Assembly: GCA_022360555.1 (NCBI GenBank)
Contig: JAKSCQ010000172.1
Span: 1-42,045 of the forward strand
Direction: 5' to 3'
DNA from: Pseudomonadales bacterium
GTDB lineage: Bacteria; Pseudomonadota; Gammaproteobacteria; Pseudomonadales; Alcanivoracaceae
Length of the DNA stretch: 42,045 bases
Made by a program: the position numbers and the translations under genes. The notes beneath the pieces were generated by a model that was not told the DNA's origin, ran no database searches, and saw only the letters and a program-made list of their open reading frames with translations. This document shows positions 7,874-14,673 of this stretch, piece by piece (position 1 is the first letter of the stretch; the number at the start of each line of letters is the position of its first letter).

Positions 7874-9512
7874 AGATGCGCTCCTTGAACGGTTCCATGC
7901 CAATACGCTCGTAGGTGTCGATGAACGGCTCGTTTTCGAGACGTTTTTCCACATACAGACCGATGATCTTCTCGATCACGTCGGTGATTTCGTCGGACTC
8001 GAAGGACGGGCCCATTTTCTCGCCCACCTTGGAGACCTTGTCACCACGGCCGCCCAGCGTGATCTGGTAGAACTCCTTGCCTTTCTTGTCCACGCCAAGA
8101 ATGCCGATATGGCCAATGTGGTGGTGGCCGCAGGCATTCATGCACCCGGAAATATTCAGGTCAATGGGGCCCAGATCATGGAGGTAATCCATGTCGCTGA
8201 AGCGACGCTGAATGGCTTCGGCGATCGGCACTGACTTGGCGTTGGCCAGGGCACACAGGTCGCCCCCCGGGCAGCAGATCATGTCGGTGAGCAGGCCCAG
8301 GTTGGGGGTGGCAAAGCCCAGGGCATCCAGGGCTTTCCACAGCTCATACAGGTCGGAAGCGGCCACATCCGCCAGCACCATGTTCTGCTGGTGGCTGTTG
8401 CGTACTTCGCCAAAGCTGTACTTGTCGGCCAGGTCGGCCACGGCTTCAAGCTGTTCGTCGCTGATGTCGCCGGGGATCCGCCCGGTCTTTTTCAGGGTAA
8501 CGGTAACGGCGCGGTAGCCGGGTTGTTTGTGGCCACGGGTGTTAGTGTGATACCAGCGGTTGAAAGCCTTGTCTTCCTTCAGCTTCGCTTCCAGTTCGGT
8601 GGTGTCCACCTGTTGGTAATCCATGCCGGTGAAACAGCCCTGGACCCGCTCGACTTCCTCGCGGGTGAGGGTCATGGGGCCGTCCTTCAGCTCGGTGAAT
8701 TCCTTCTCCACCAGTTCCCGGTACTTGTCGGCGCCCAGTGCCTTCACCAGTATCTTGATACGCGCCTTGTACTTGTTGTCGCGGTTACCGTACTTGTTGT
8801 AAACGCGAAGGATAGCTTCCAGGTAGGCGAGCAGATCCGGCCAGGGCACGAATTCGCCAATGATCGCCCCGGTCATGGGGGTGCGGCCGAGGCCGCCACC
8901 GGCCCAGACCTGGAAGCCGGTTTCGCCGGCATCGTTGTGGACCAGTTGCACACCGATGTCGTGTACGCCAATGATGGCCGGGTCCGCATCGGGCACGGCG
9001 TTCACGGCGATCTTGAACTTGCGCGGCAGGTAGGCGAATTCCGGGTTGAAGGTGGCCCACTGGCGAATGATTTCGCACCAGGGACGCGGGTCTTCAATTT
9101 CACGAGGGTTGACCCCGGCAAATTCGTCGGCGGTCACGTTACGAATGCAGTTGCCGCTGGTCTGAATCGCGTGCATCTGCACGTCGGCCAGTTCGGCCAG
9201 GATATCCGGCACTTCTTCGACAGATGGCCAGTTCAGCTGAATGTTCTGGCGGGTACTGACGTGGCAGAACCCCTTGTCGTAGGTGCGGGTAATATGGGCC
9301 AGGCGGCGAAGCTGACGGCTGGACAGCAAGCCATAAGGAACCGAAATGCGCAACATGGGCGCATAGCGTTGAATATAGAGGCCATTCTGGAGGCGCAGGG
9401 CAAGAAACTCGTCCTCGCTCAATTCACCAGCCAGATAACGACGGGTCTGGTCGCGGTACTGCGCAACCCGTTCTTCCAGCAATCGCTGATCGTGTTCCTG
9501 ATAGACGTACAT
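7866..9512 (-). CDS. cysI: Sulfite reductase hemoprotein subunit (nitrite/sulfite reductase family)
   Basis: A 548-residue enzyme with the two-repeat ferredoxin-like/siroheme architecture. The N-terminal half carries RISVPYGLLSSRQLR and STRQNIQLNW, the siroheme-binding RXR..N region. The [4Fe-4S]-siroheme ligands are C414, C420, C457 and C461, in CCPGGDLC and ISGCMNACGHHH. It reduces sulfite to sulfide with six electrons for cysteine synthesis. A nitrite reductase role is possible in this superfamily, but the coupled DUF934 gene favours sulfite. It belongs to the shorter CysI class common in pseudomonads, usually independent of a CysJ partner. ATG at 9512 follows AAGGACGGTG. Confidence 0.92.
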   Translation of the reverse strand: MYVYQEHDQRLLEERVAQYRDQTRRYLAGELSEDEFLALRLQNGLYIQRYAPMLRISVPYGLLSSRQLRRLAHITRTYDKGFCHVSTRQNIQLNWPSVEEVPDILAELADVQMHAIQTSGNCIRNVTADEFAGVNPREIEDPRPWCEIIRQWATFNPEFAYLPRKFKIAVNAVPDADPAIIGVHDIGVQLVHNDAGETGFQVWAGGGLGRTPMTGAIIGEFVPWPDLLAYLEAILRVYNKYGNRDNKYKARIKILVKALGADKYRELVEKEFTELKDGPMTLTREEVERVQGCFTGMDYQQVDTTELEAKLKEDKAFNRWYHTNTRGHKQPGYRAVTVTLKKTGRIPGDISDEQLEAVADLADKYSFGEVRNSHQQNMVLADVAASDLYELWKALDALGFATPNLGLLTDMICCPGGDLCALANAKSVPIAEAIQRRFSDMDYLHDLGPIDLNISGCMNACGHHHIGHIGILGVDKKGKEFYQITLGGRGDKVSKVGEKMGPSFESDEITDVIEKIIGLYVEKRLENEPFIDTYERIGMEPFKERIYG

Positions 9513-9599
9513 GGGACTGTATCACCGTCCTTAATGCTTAAAATTCAACAGGTAAGCGTCGCCCCACCGGGAGCGAGAGCGGCACTCTAACAAAGCGCC

Positions 9600-9638
9600 C
9601 TTATAGTGAAAAGAAATATCTTGGCATATCCCTATAAC
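9600..9638 (-). promoter_or_regulatory. AT-rich dyad upstream of cysI, candidate activator site
   Basis: TTATAG (9602-9607) and CTATAA (9631-9636) form an inverted repeat around AAGAAATATCTT, in an AT-rich island 90-125 bases before the cysI start. LysR-type activators such as CysB (encoded at 34053) bind AT-rich dyads in such positions, but CysB sites have poor consensus, so this is only a candidate. Confidence 0.3.
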
Positions 9639-9657
9639 CCCGCCTGATTAAAACAGC

Positions 9658-9888
9658 TTATTTGGCGGCGGCGTCCAGCACCAGATTCACGGTAATCACC
9701 ATGCCAATCACCAGGGCAATCACCAGCACCACATAGACACCGATATAGTTGCCGGCATCGCCCTTGGTGAAGTCCCGTTCGCGGTTTTTGGCGCTTTGCA
9801 CCCCGAAAAGGGCGGCCAGAATGCTCTGGATGGTCTGTAGCAGGCCGGGTTTGCTGTCCTGCTCTGGAGCCTGTTGCTGGTCTGACAT
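9658..9888 (-). CDS. DUF2970 small membrane protein
   Basis: A 76-residue protein with a hydrophilic N-terminus (MSDQQQAPEQDSK), the DUF2970 core GLLQTIQSILAALFGVQS followed by KNRERDFTKGD, and one C-terminal membrane helix (about 49-70, VYVVLVIALVIGMVITVNLVL). Small DUF2970 proteins are widespread in beta- and gammaproteobacteria; function is unknown. ATG at 9888 is preceded by CAGGAATCACC. A longer frame upstream to 9993 lacks a ribosome binding site and is unlikely. It lies upstream of cysI on the same strand, with 145 bases between. Confidence 0.85.
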   Translation of the reverse strand: MSDQQQAPEQDSKPGLLQTIQSILAALFGVQSAKNRERDFTKGDAGNYIGVYVVLVIALVIGMVITVNLVLDAAAK

Positions 9889-10098
9889 GGTGATTCCTGC
9901 GATTGGCGTAGGCTTTGTGAATTCCGGACCCGGTGGTCCGGGGCCTGTATTGTACGCTTGCCGGAAGCGGGGTAACAGCCGTTGGGGTGGCAATCTTGAA
10001 TGCTGTTCGCTTCGCCCCCATTGAATCTGGAGAGTACCTGACTAAAATAGTCAGGAAATGGCGGCAACGCCCGGTAACCATTCATCCGACCAGGAATC

Positions 10099-10695
10099 AT
10101 GATGGCAGAGCAGTTGATTGACATTACCGCCCCGGCCCAGGAATACCTGCGTGACCTGCTGAGCAAGCAGGACCAGGGGGGCATCGGGGTTCGCATCTTC
10201 GTGGAACGCCCCGGAACGCCCCATGCGGAATGCTGCATGGCGTACTGCCCGGACGGCGAGCAGGAAGAGAACGACGTGCGCTACGACTATGAAGGCTTCC
10301 ACGCCTGGGTGGAGGGCAAGAGCGTACGTTACCTGGAAGATGCGGTTATCGACTACAAGAAGGACAGCATGGGCGGGCAACTGACCTTCCGCGCGCCCAA
10401 ATCCCGGGTGCCGGATATCAGTGACGACGCTTCCGTCGAGGAAAAGATCAATTACGTGCTGTACGCCGAGATCAACCCGAATCTGGCGTCCCACGGTGGC
10501 AGCGTGCAGTTGCTCGAGCTCACTGATGACAATGTGGCCGTGCTGGAATTCGGCGGCGGCTGTCAGGGCTGCTCGGTGGTGGATGTAACGCTGCGTGACG
10601 GGGTGGAAAAGACGCTGATGGAGCGTATCCCCGAGTTGACCGGCGTCCACGACAAAACAGACCACTCCGTCACCGAAAACGCTTACTACAGCTGA
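10099..10695 (+). CDS. nfuA: Fe-S cluster biogenesis protein NfuA
   Basis: A 198-residue protein with the NfuA arrangement: a degenerate A-type scaffold domain (about 1-100) followed by a Nfu domain with CxxC at C155/C158 in GGGCQGCSVVDVTL. It carries a [4Fe-4S] cluster bridging two monomers and delivers it to target enzymes, especially under oxidative stress or iron limitation. Its length is close to E. coli NfuA (191). The start could be the first or second of two tandem ATGs (10099, 10102) after AGGAATC. It is monocistronic, followed by a strong bidirectional terminator. Confidence 0.95.
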   Translation: MMAEQLIDITAPAQEYLRDLLSKQDQGGIGVRIFVERPGTPHAECCMAYCPDGEQEENDVRYDYEGFHAWVEGKSVRYLEDAVIDYKKDSMGGQLTFRAPKSRVPDISDDASVEEKINYVLYAEINPNLASHGGSVQLLELTDDNVAVLEFGGGCQGCSVVDVTLRDGVEKTLMERIPELTGVHDKTDHSVTENAYYS

Positions 10696-10788
10696 TCCTG
10701 TACGCTAAAAAACGGTTTATCAGTGCCGTCGGAGCGTGCTTGCACAACACTCTTCCAGGGTGTGTGCAGGTACCCCGTTTCCGAGGAA

Positions 10789-10829
10789 CCCACAAAAAAG
10801 CCGCCTGAAACGGGCGGCTTTTTTGTGGG
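10789..10829. terminator. Bidirectional Rho-independent terminator
   Basis: CCCACAAAAAAGCCGCC (10789-10805) pairs over 17 bases with GGCGGCTTTTTTGTGGG (10813-10829). With A- and T-runs on both sides it can serve nfuA on plus and the M48 protease gene on minus. Confidence 0.92.
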
Positions 10830-10845
10830 TATCAGGCAGCCAGGA

Positions 10846-11646
10846 TCAGCGCTGGCACTGCGGCTTGCGCCCGGCGGCCCGGGCCTGCTGGTACAGGGGC
10901 ATCACATCGGGGATGCGTGCCCGCAAGCCGTTGATGCGGGTTTCGTTGGACGGGTGGGTGGACATGAATTCCGGCGGGCCTCCGCCATTGGCCGCCGCCA
11001 TGTTCTGCCACAGCGCGACACTGGCATTGGGGTCAAAGCCAGCCTGAGCCATCAGTTGCAGGCCGATAATATCGGCTTCGGCCTCGTGCTTGCGGCTGAA
11101 GGGCAAGGTGAGACCATACTGGGTGCCCACACCGAGCGCGGCCATGATGCCCTGCTTGGTGGCGCTGTCCTGGCCCGCCAGGGAACCCAGCAGTTGCAGC
11201 CCGTTCTGGGTGGCGTACTCCAGTGACATGCGCTCATTGGAATGCTGTGCCTGTACATGGCCCACTTCGTGACCCAGTACGGTGGCCAGTTGATCCGGGG
11301 TTTTGGCTACTTTCAGCAAACCGGTATTAACGCCAATTTTGCCGCCTGGCAGGGCAAAGGCATTGGCACTGTCATCCTGAAACAGGTTGACTTCCCACTG
11401 CTGACTGCCGTCCAGGGTAGAGGTAATGGCATTGGCCACACAGCGCACATAGGCGGTATCGCCTTGACTGCTGCTGAGTGTCTGTTCTTCTTTCATCTGC
11501 GCATAGGCGGTGGCACCCATTTCATCCATCTGGCCGGCGGGCATTAGCAGGAACTGCTGTCGACCCAGTGGCGAGGTGGCACAGGCAACAAGACCACCAG
11601 CCAGGGCGGCAGCAGTCAGTACACGTTTCAATTTCATTGCAGTCAT
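10846..11646 (-). CDS. Secreted M48 family metalloprotease (probable lipoprotein)
   Basis: A 266-residue protein starting MTAMKLKRVLTAAALAGGLVAC. The lipobox-like GLVAC suggests lipidation and anchoring to a membrane on the periplasmic side. The M48 zinc site is HEVGH in VLGHEVGHVQAQH, with the third ligand glutamate in EAEADIIGLQLM. This is the LoiP/BepA/Oma1 type of envelope quality-control protease. No TPR domain follows, so it resembles LoiP more than BepA. ATG at 11646 overlaps the stop of the ABC1 kinase gene (TAATG), so the two are translationally coupled. An internal ATG at 11637 is an alternative start. The shared bidirectional terminator ends the unit. Confidence 0.88.
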   Translation of the reverse strand: MTAMKLKRVLTAAALAGGLVACATSPLGRQQFLLMPAGQMDEMGATAYAQMKEEQTLSSSQGDTAYVRCVANAITSTLDGSQQWEVNLFQDDSANAFALPGGKIGVNTGLLKVAKTPDQLATVLGHEVGHVQAQHSNERMSLEYATQNGLQLLGSLAGQDSATKQGIMAALGVGTQYGLTLPFSRKHEAEADIIGLQLMAQAGFDPNASVALWQNMAAANGGGPPEFMSTHPSNETRINGLRARIPDVMPLYQQARAAGRKPQCQR

Positions 11647-13307
11647 TACTCCCATTCCCTCAGGAAACGTCGGGACACAAACATCAACCAGCTTGCCCAG
11701 CCGGCACTTCCGAGAAAGATAATAAGCCCAAAGACCGAGATTCCCCAAGGCGCGGGTGGAACCCGGCCGGCCAGCATCAGGCAGCCACCAATGAATCCGG
11801 AGGCCACCAGTAAGGCTTGTACCTGCCGATACTGGCCCCGCTCCAGCCGGGTAACCAGACGTTCCAGGTGGCGCGGATCAATGCCGCTTTCCTGGCCCGC
11901 CTGGGCGGTTGCCGCCGCTGGCGGAGCATAAACCTTGTCGACCACATCCAGGGCTCGCAGGCTCAGGCTTTTGGCCAGCCGTACCGGGGAATAACGGGTG
12001 CGGATCATGCGTTTGAGCAGGGGTTCCGCTTCGGTCATCAGGTCAAAGTGTGGATTGAGCAGGCGGCCGAATCCTTCCAGGGTGATGATGGCCTTGATGA
12101 ACAGGGCAATGTCGCTGGGCAGTACCAGGTTATGGTTGCGCACCAGGGCGGTGATGTCATTGAGCAGGGCGGTAATATCCAGTTGGGCCAGGGATACGCC
12201 GTGGTACTGACTGATCACGTCTTCCACATCGGAGACAAGCTGATCAAACCGGATCGGCTGCCCGTCGGACCAGTTGGACAGCACGGCGGCGCACTGCTCG
12301 GCTTCACGCAGTACCACGGAGCGGGTGATCTGCAGAATCTGTTCCCGACGGCTGTGGCTGAGCTTGCCGACCATGCCGAAATCGAGCATGGCAATGCGGT
12401 TGCCGGTGAGGATGATGAAGTTACCGGGGTGTGGATCGGCGTGGAAGAAACCGTCTTCCAACGCCATTTTCCAGGCAGCCAGCGCGCCGCGCCGGGCAAT
12501 CAGGACACGATCCAGGCCGGCTTCATCCAGCTGGTCGGTGGCCCGGGCCGGGATGCCTTCGATCTGCTGCTGTACCTGCAGGCTCTGTGACGACAGGTCC
12601 CAGTACACCCGGGGAATGGTGAGCCATTTCAGCGGGCGCATGTTCTTGCGGATGCGGTCGGCATTGCGTGCCTCAATGGTGAAATCCAGCTCACGGGTCA
12701 GTGAACGTTTGAATTCCCGAACCAGTTCCACCGGCCGGTAGCGGCGCAGCTCCACGGAATTATCGGCGGCCAGCTTGGCCAGTTGATCCAGCAGCCGCAG
12801 GTCGGAATCAATCTTGTCGCGAATGCCCGGCTTCTGGATCTTGAGCACCACCTTCTGCCCCCGGCGGGTCAGGCCGCTGTGTACCTGACCAATGGAGGCA
12901 ACGCCGATGGGAACCGGATCGACTCGAACGAAAACACTGCCGAGGGGTTTTCCCAGCGCTTCTTCGATATGGGGCACCAAATCATCGAAAGGCAGGGCCT
13001 GGCCCTGGTCCTGCAGTTTTTCGAATTCGGCGATCCAGTCCATGGGGAACAGGTCCACACGGGTTGCCAGTACCTGGCCCAGCTTCACGAAAGTGGGGCC
13101 CATTTCTTCCATGGCATGCCGCAATCGCTCGGCAGTACCCATTCTCAGCATGTCCGGTTTCATGGTGCTGCGAACCAGCTTGCCGGCCTGTTCCACCGGG
13201 GTGGAAAGCCCCAGCCGTCGAATCACATCCGCAAAGCCGTACTTGAACAGAATGGTGGCCAGCTCGTTCATTCGCAGCAGGTCTTTGCCGGTATGGAGAA
13301 TGTTCAC
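11646..13307 (-). CDS. ABC1/UbiB-family atypical kinase with C-terminal membrane anchor
   Basis: A 553-residue ABC1 (AarF/ADCK) protein-kinase-like protein. Visible motifs are KLGQ at 75-78, the alanine-rich loop GVASIGQVH at about 135-143, the lysine of VVLKIQKPG (K156), the catalytic HADPHPGNF and the metal-binding LDFGMVG. Two hydrophobic helices end the protein (about 500-545), as in UbiB. UbiB relatives use ATPase activity to support ubiquinone synthesis. The true ubiB normally sits beside ubiE-ubiJ, so this is probably a paralogue, although I cannot exclude that it is the functional UbiB. GTG at 13307 is taken as start; ATG at 13271 is possible. It is coupled to the M48 protease gene. 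Confidence 0.88.
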   Translation of the reverse strand: MNILHTGKDLLRMNELATILFKYGFADVIRRLGLSTPVEQAGKLVRSTMKPDMLRMGTAERLRHAMEEMGPTFVKLGQVLATRVDLFPMDWIAEFEKLQDQGQALPFDDLVPHIEEALGKPLGSVFVRVDPVPIGVASIGQVHSGLTRRGQKVVLKIQKPGIRDKIDSDLRLLDQLAKLAADNSVELRRYRPVELVREFKRSLTRELDFTIEARNADRIRKNMRPLKWLTIPRVYWDLSSQSLQVQQQIEGIPARATDQLDEAGLDRVLIARRGALAAWKMALEDGFFHADPHPGNFIILTGNRIAMLDFGMVGKLSHSRREQILQITRSVVLREAEQCAAVLSNWSDGQPIRFDQLVSDVEDVISQYHGVSLAQLDITALLNDITALVRNHNLVLPSDIALFIKAIITLEGFGRLLNPHFDLMTEAEPLLKRMIRTRYSPVRLAKSLSLRALDVVDKVYAPPAAATAQAGQESGIDPRHLERLVTRLERGQYRQVQALLVASGFIGGCLMLAGRVPPAPWGISVFGLIIFLGSAGWASWLMFVSRRFLREWE

Positions 13308-13452
13308 GGAATCAGCCCCGGTTGTTTAAAAGATGGCTTTCATGTCCTGGTAATGGGCATGTCATTGCATGGCCCTGTAAGATTGCCGTTAAAGAGTGTG
13401 CGCTTTTCTGGCAAGATGCCATGGCTGTATTAACCAGGTAAAGACTTCACTC

Positions 13453-13776
13453 ATGTCAAAACCCTATCTGCGTGACGATCTGCTGGAAGTAAGAGAAAGC
13501 CCTATCCATGGCCGGGGGCTGTTTGCCAGCCAGAAAATCCCCAAAGGCACCGAGCTGGGGCTGTGCCGGACCAAGCGGGCAAAGGGTAGCGGTCCCTATG
13601 TGCTCTGGCTGGACGACGAAGGCAAGGAACGGTACCGGGTACTGTGCGACCTGCGTTTCATTAACCACGGCAAAAAGCCCAATGTGGCCTATTACGACGA
13701 CCTGACCGTGGTAGCCCTGAAATCCATCAAGCCCGGGGAAGAACTGCTCCACGATTACGGTGAAGAGTGGGACTGA
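13453..13776 (+). CDS. Small SET-domain protein
   Basis: A 107-residue protein that is essentially one SET domain. It has the N-terminal SPIHGRGLFASQKIPKGTELG, the central DLRFINHGKKPNVAYYDD (family NHS/NH motif) and the C-terminal catalytic tyrosine region GEELLHDYGEEWD. SET domains transfer methyl groups from SAM to protein lysines. Short bacterial SET proteins exist but their substrates are mostly unknown. No post-SET cysteines are present. I chose ATG at 13453, as the frame extends to 13396 without other support. It diverges from the ABC1 kinase gene and converges with rluA. Substrate candidates cannot be read from context. Confidence 0.88.
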   Translation: MSKPYLRDDLLEVRESPIHGRGLFASQKIPKGTELGLCRTKRAKGSGPYVLWLDDEGKERYRVLCDLRFINHGKKPNVAYYDDLTVVALKSIKPGEELLHDYGEEWD

Positions 13777-13901
13777 AAGGCAGTTTTAATCGCTGCGCGA
13801 GCTGGTGTGCTTCGGTTCTGCACTGCAAGAGGCCACGCTCAGGCGCCGGGTGCCGTTACTTACCTGGTTCTTCTCTATGGTGAAAATGCTTTTAACAGGC
13901 A

Positions 13902-14579
13902 TCAGAACGGGCAAGGTGAGGTGAACTCGTTCCACAGGCCGGTGATGGGGTGATTGAAGCCTAGCCATTCGGCGTGCAACAACAGCCGTGGGCTTAGCGC
14001 TTCGATCTCTGGTGGCGCATACATATCGCAGCCGATAATGGGGTGGCCCAGTTCGCGGCAGTGAATGCGTAATTGATGACTTCGACCTGTCACCGGGCTC
14101 AGGGCGAGCCGGGTGCGGTTGCGTTTTTCGTCCCGCTCCACCACCCGGTAGTGGGTCAGCGCCGGTTTGCCTGTGTCGTGGCATACCTTCTGCAAGGGCC
14201 GGTTTGGCCAGTCGGCGATCAACGGCAACTCGATGCTGCCTTCTTCTTCCGCTACAAGACCGTGTACCACTGCCTGATAACGCTTGCGTACTGTGCGCTG
14301 TTGAAACAGCCGGCTTAGCTGGCTCTGTGCCTCACGGGTAATGGCAAAAACCATGATGCCGGACGTGTCCAGATCCAGCCGGTGTACCAGGCGTATATCC
14401 GGGAACTGCAGTTGCAACCGGCGCACCGCGCAATCCTGGTTTTCCGGGGCGCGACCGGGGACGCTGAGCAGGTAGGCGGGTTTGTTGATTAGCAGAATAT
14501 GCCCATCGCGATACAGCGTACCTACCCGCTCATGGCAGGTAGGCACGATGTAGTACGGCTTGTCGGCGGGTGAATGCAT
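13902..14579 (-). CDS. rluA: Pseudouridine synthase RluA (23S rRNA U746 / tRNA U32)
   Basis: A 225-residue RluA-family synthase. The catalytic aspartate is in LVHRLDLDTSGIMVFA. The segment LPLIADWPNRPLQKVCHDTGKPALTHYRV and the GRSHQLRIH and LLLHAE motifs match E. coli RluA rather than RluC/D, and there is no N-terminal S4 domain. RluA isomerises U746 of 23S rRNA and U32 of several tRNAs. ATG at 14579 is preferred; an in-frame GTG at 14597 would add six residues, and neither has a clear ribosome binding site. Its neighbour upstream is the Lon-type protease gene on the same strand, with a 94-base gap. Confidence 0.92.
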   Translation of the reverse strand: MHSPADKPYYIVPTCHERVGTLYRDGHILLINKPAYLLSVPGRAPENQDCAVRRLQLQFPDIRLVHRLDLDTSGIMVFAITREAQSQLSRLFQQRTVRKRYQAVVHGLVAEEEGSIELPLIADWPNRPLQKVCHDTGKPALTHYRVVERDEKRNRTRLALSPVTGRSHQLRIHCRELGHPIIGCDMYAPPEIEALSPRLLLHAEWLGFNHPITGLWNEFTSPCPF

Positions 14580-14673
14580 CAGTGGGGTTGCCGCCACGAA
14601 TTCAGTGGCCCGGGCTGCAAAGCCCCAAAACCGTTTTGCGTTTTGCTATGCATCATTCGTTTCCCGCCGCGTA

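Noticed and set aside
8391-9590. 399-codon open frame on plus across cysI
   Set aside because: It is antisense to the recognised sulfite reductase gene and arises from the GC-rich third-position pattern; its protein has no family-like features.
10723-11226. 167-codon plus frame spanning the terminator at 10789-10829
   Set aside because: It runs through a strong terminator and is antisense to the M48 zinc-protease gene.
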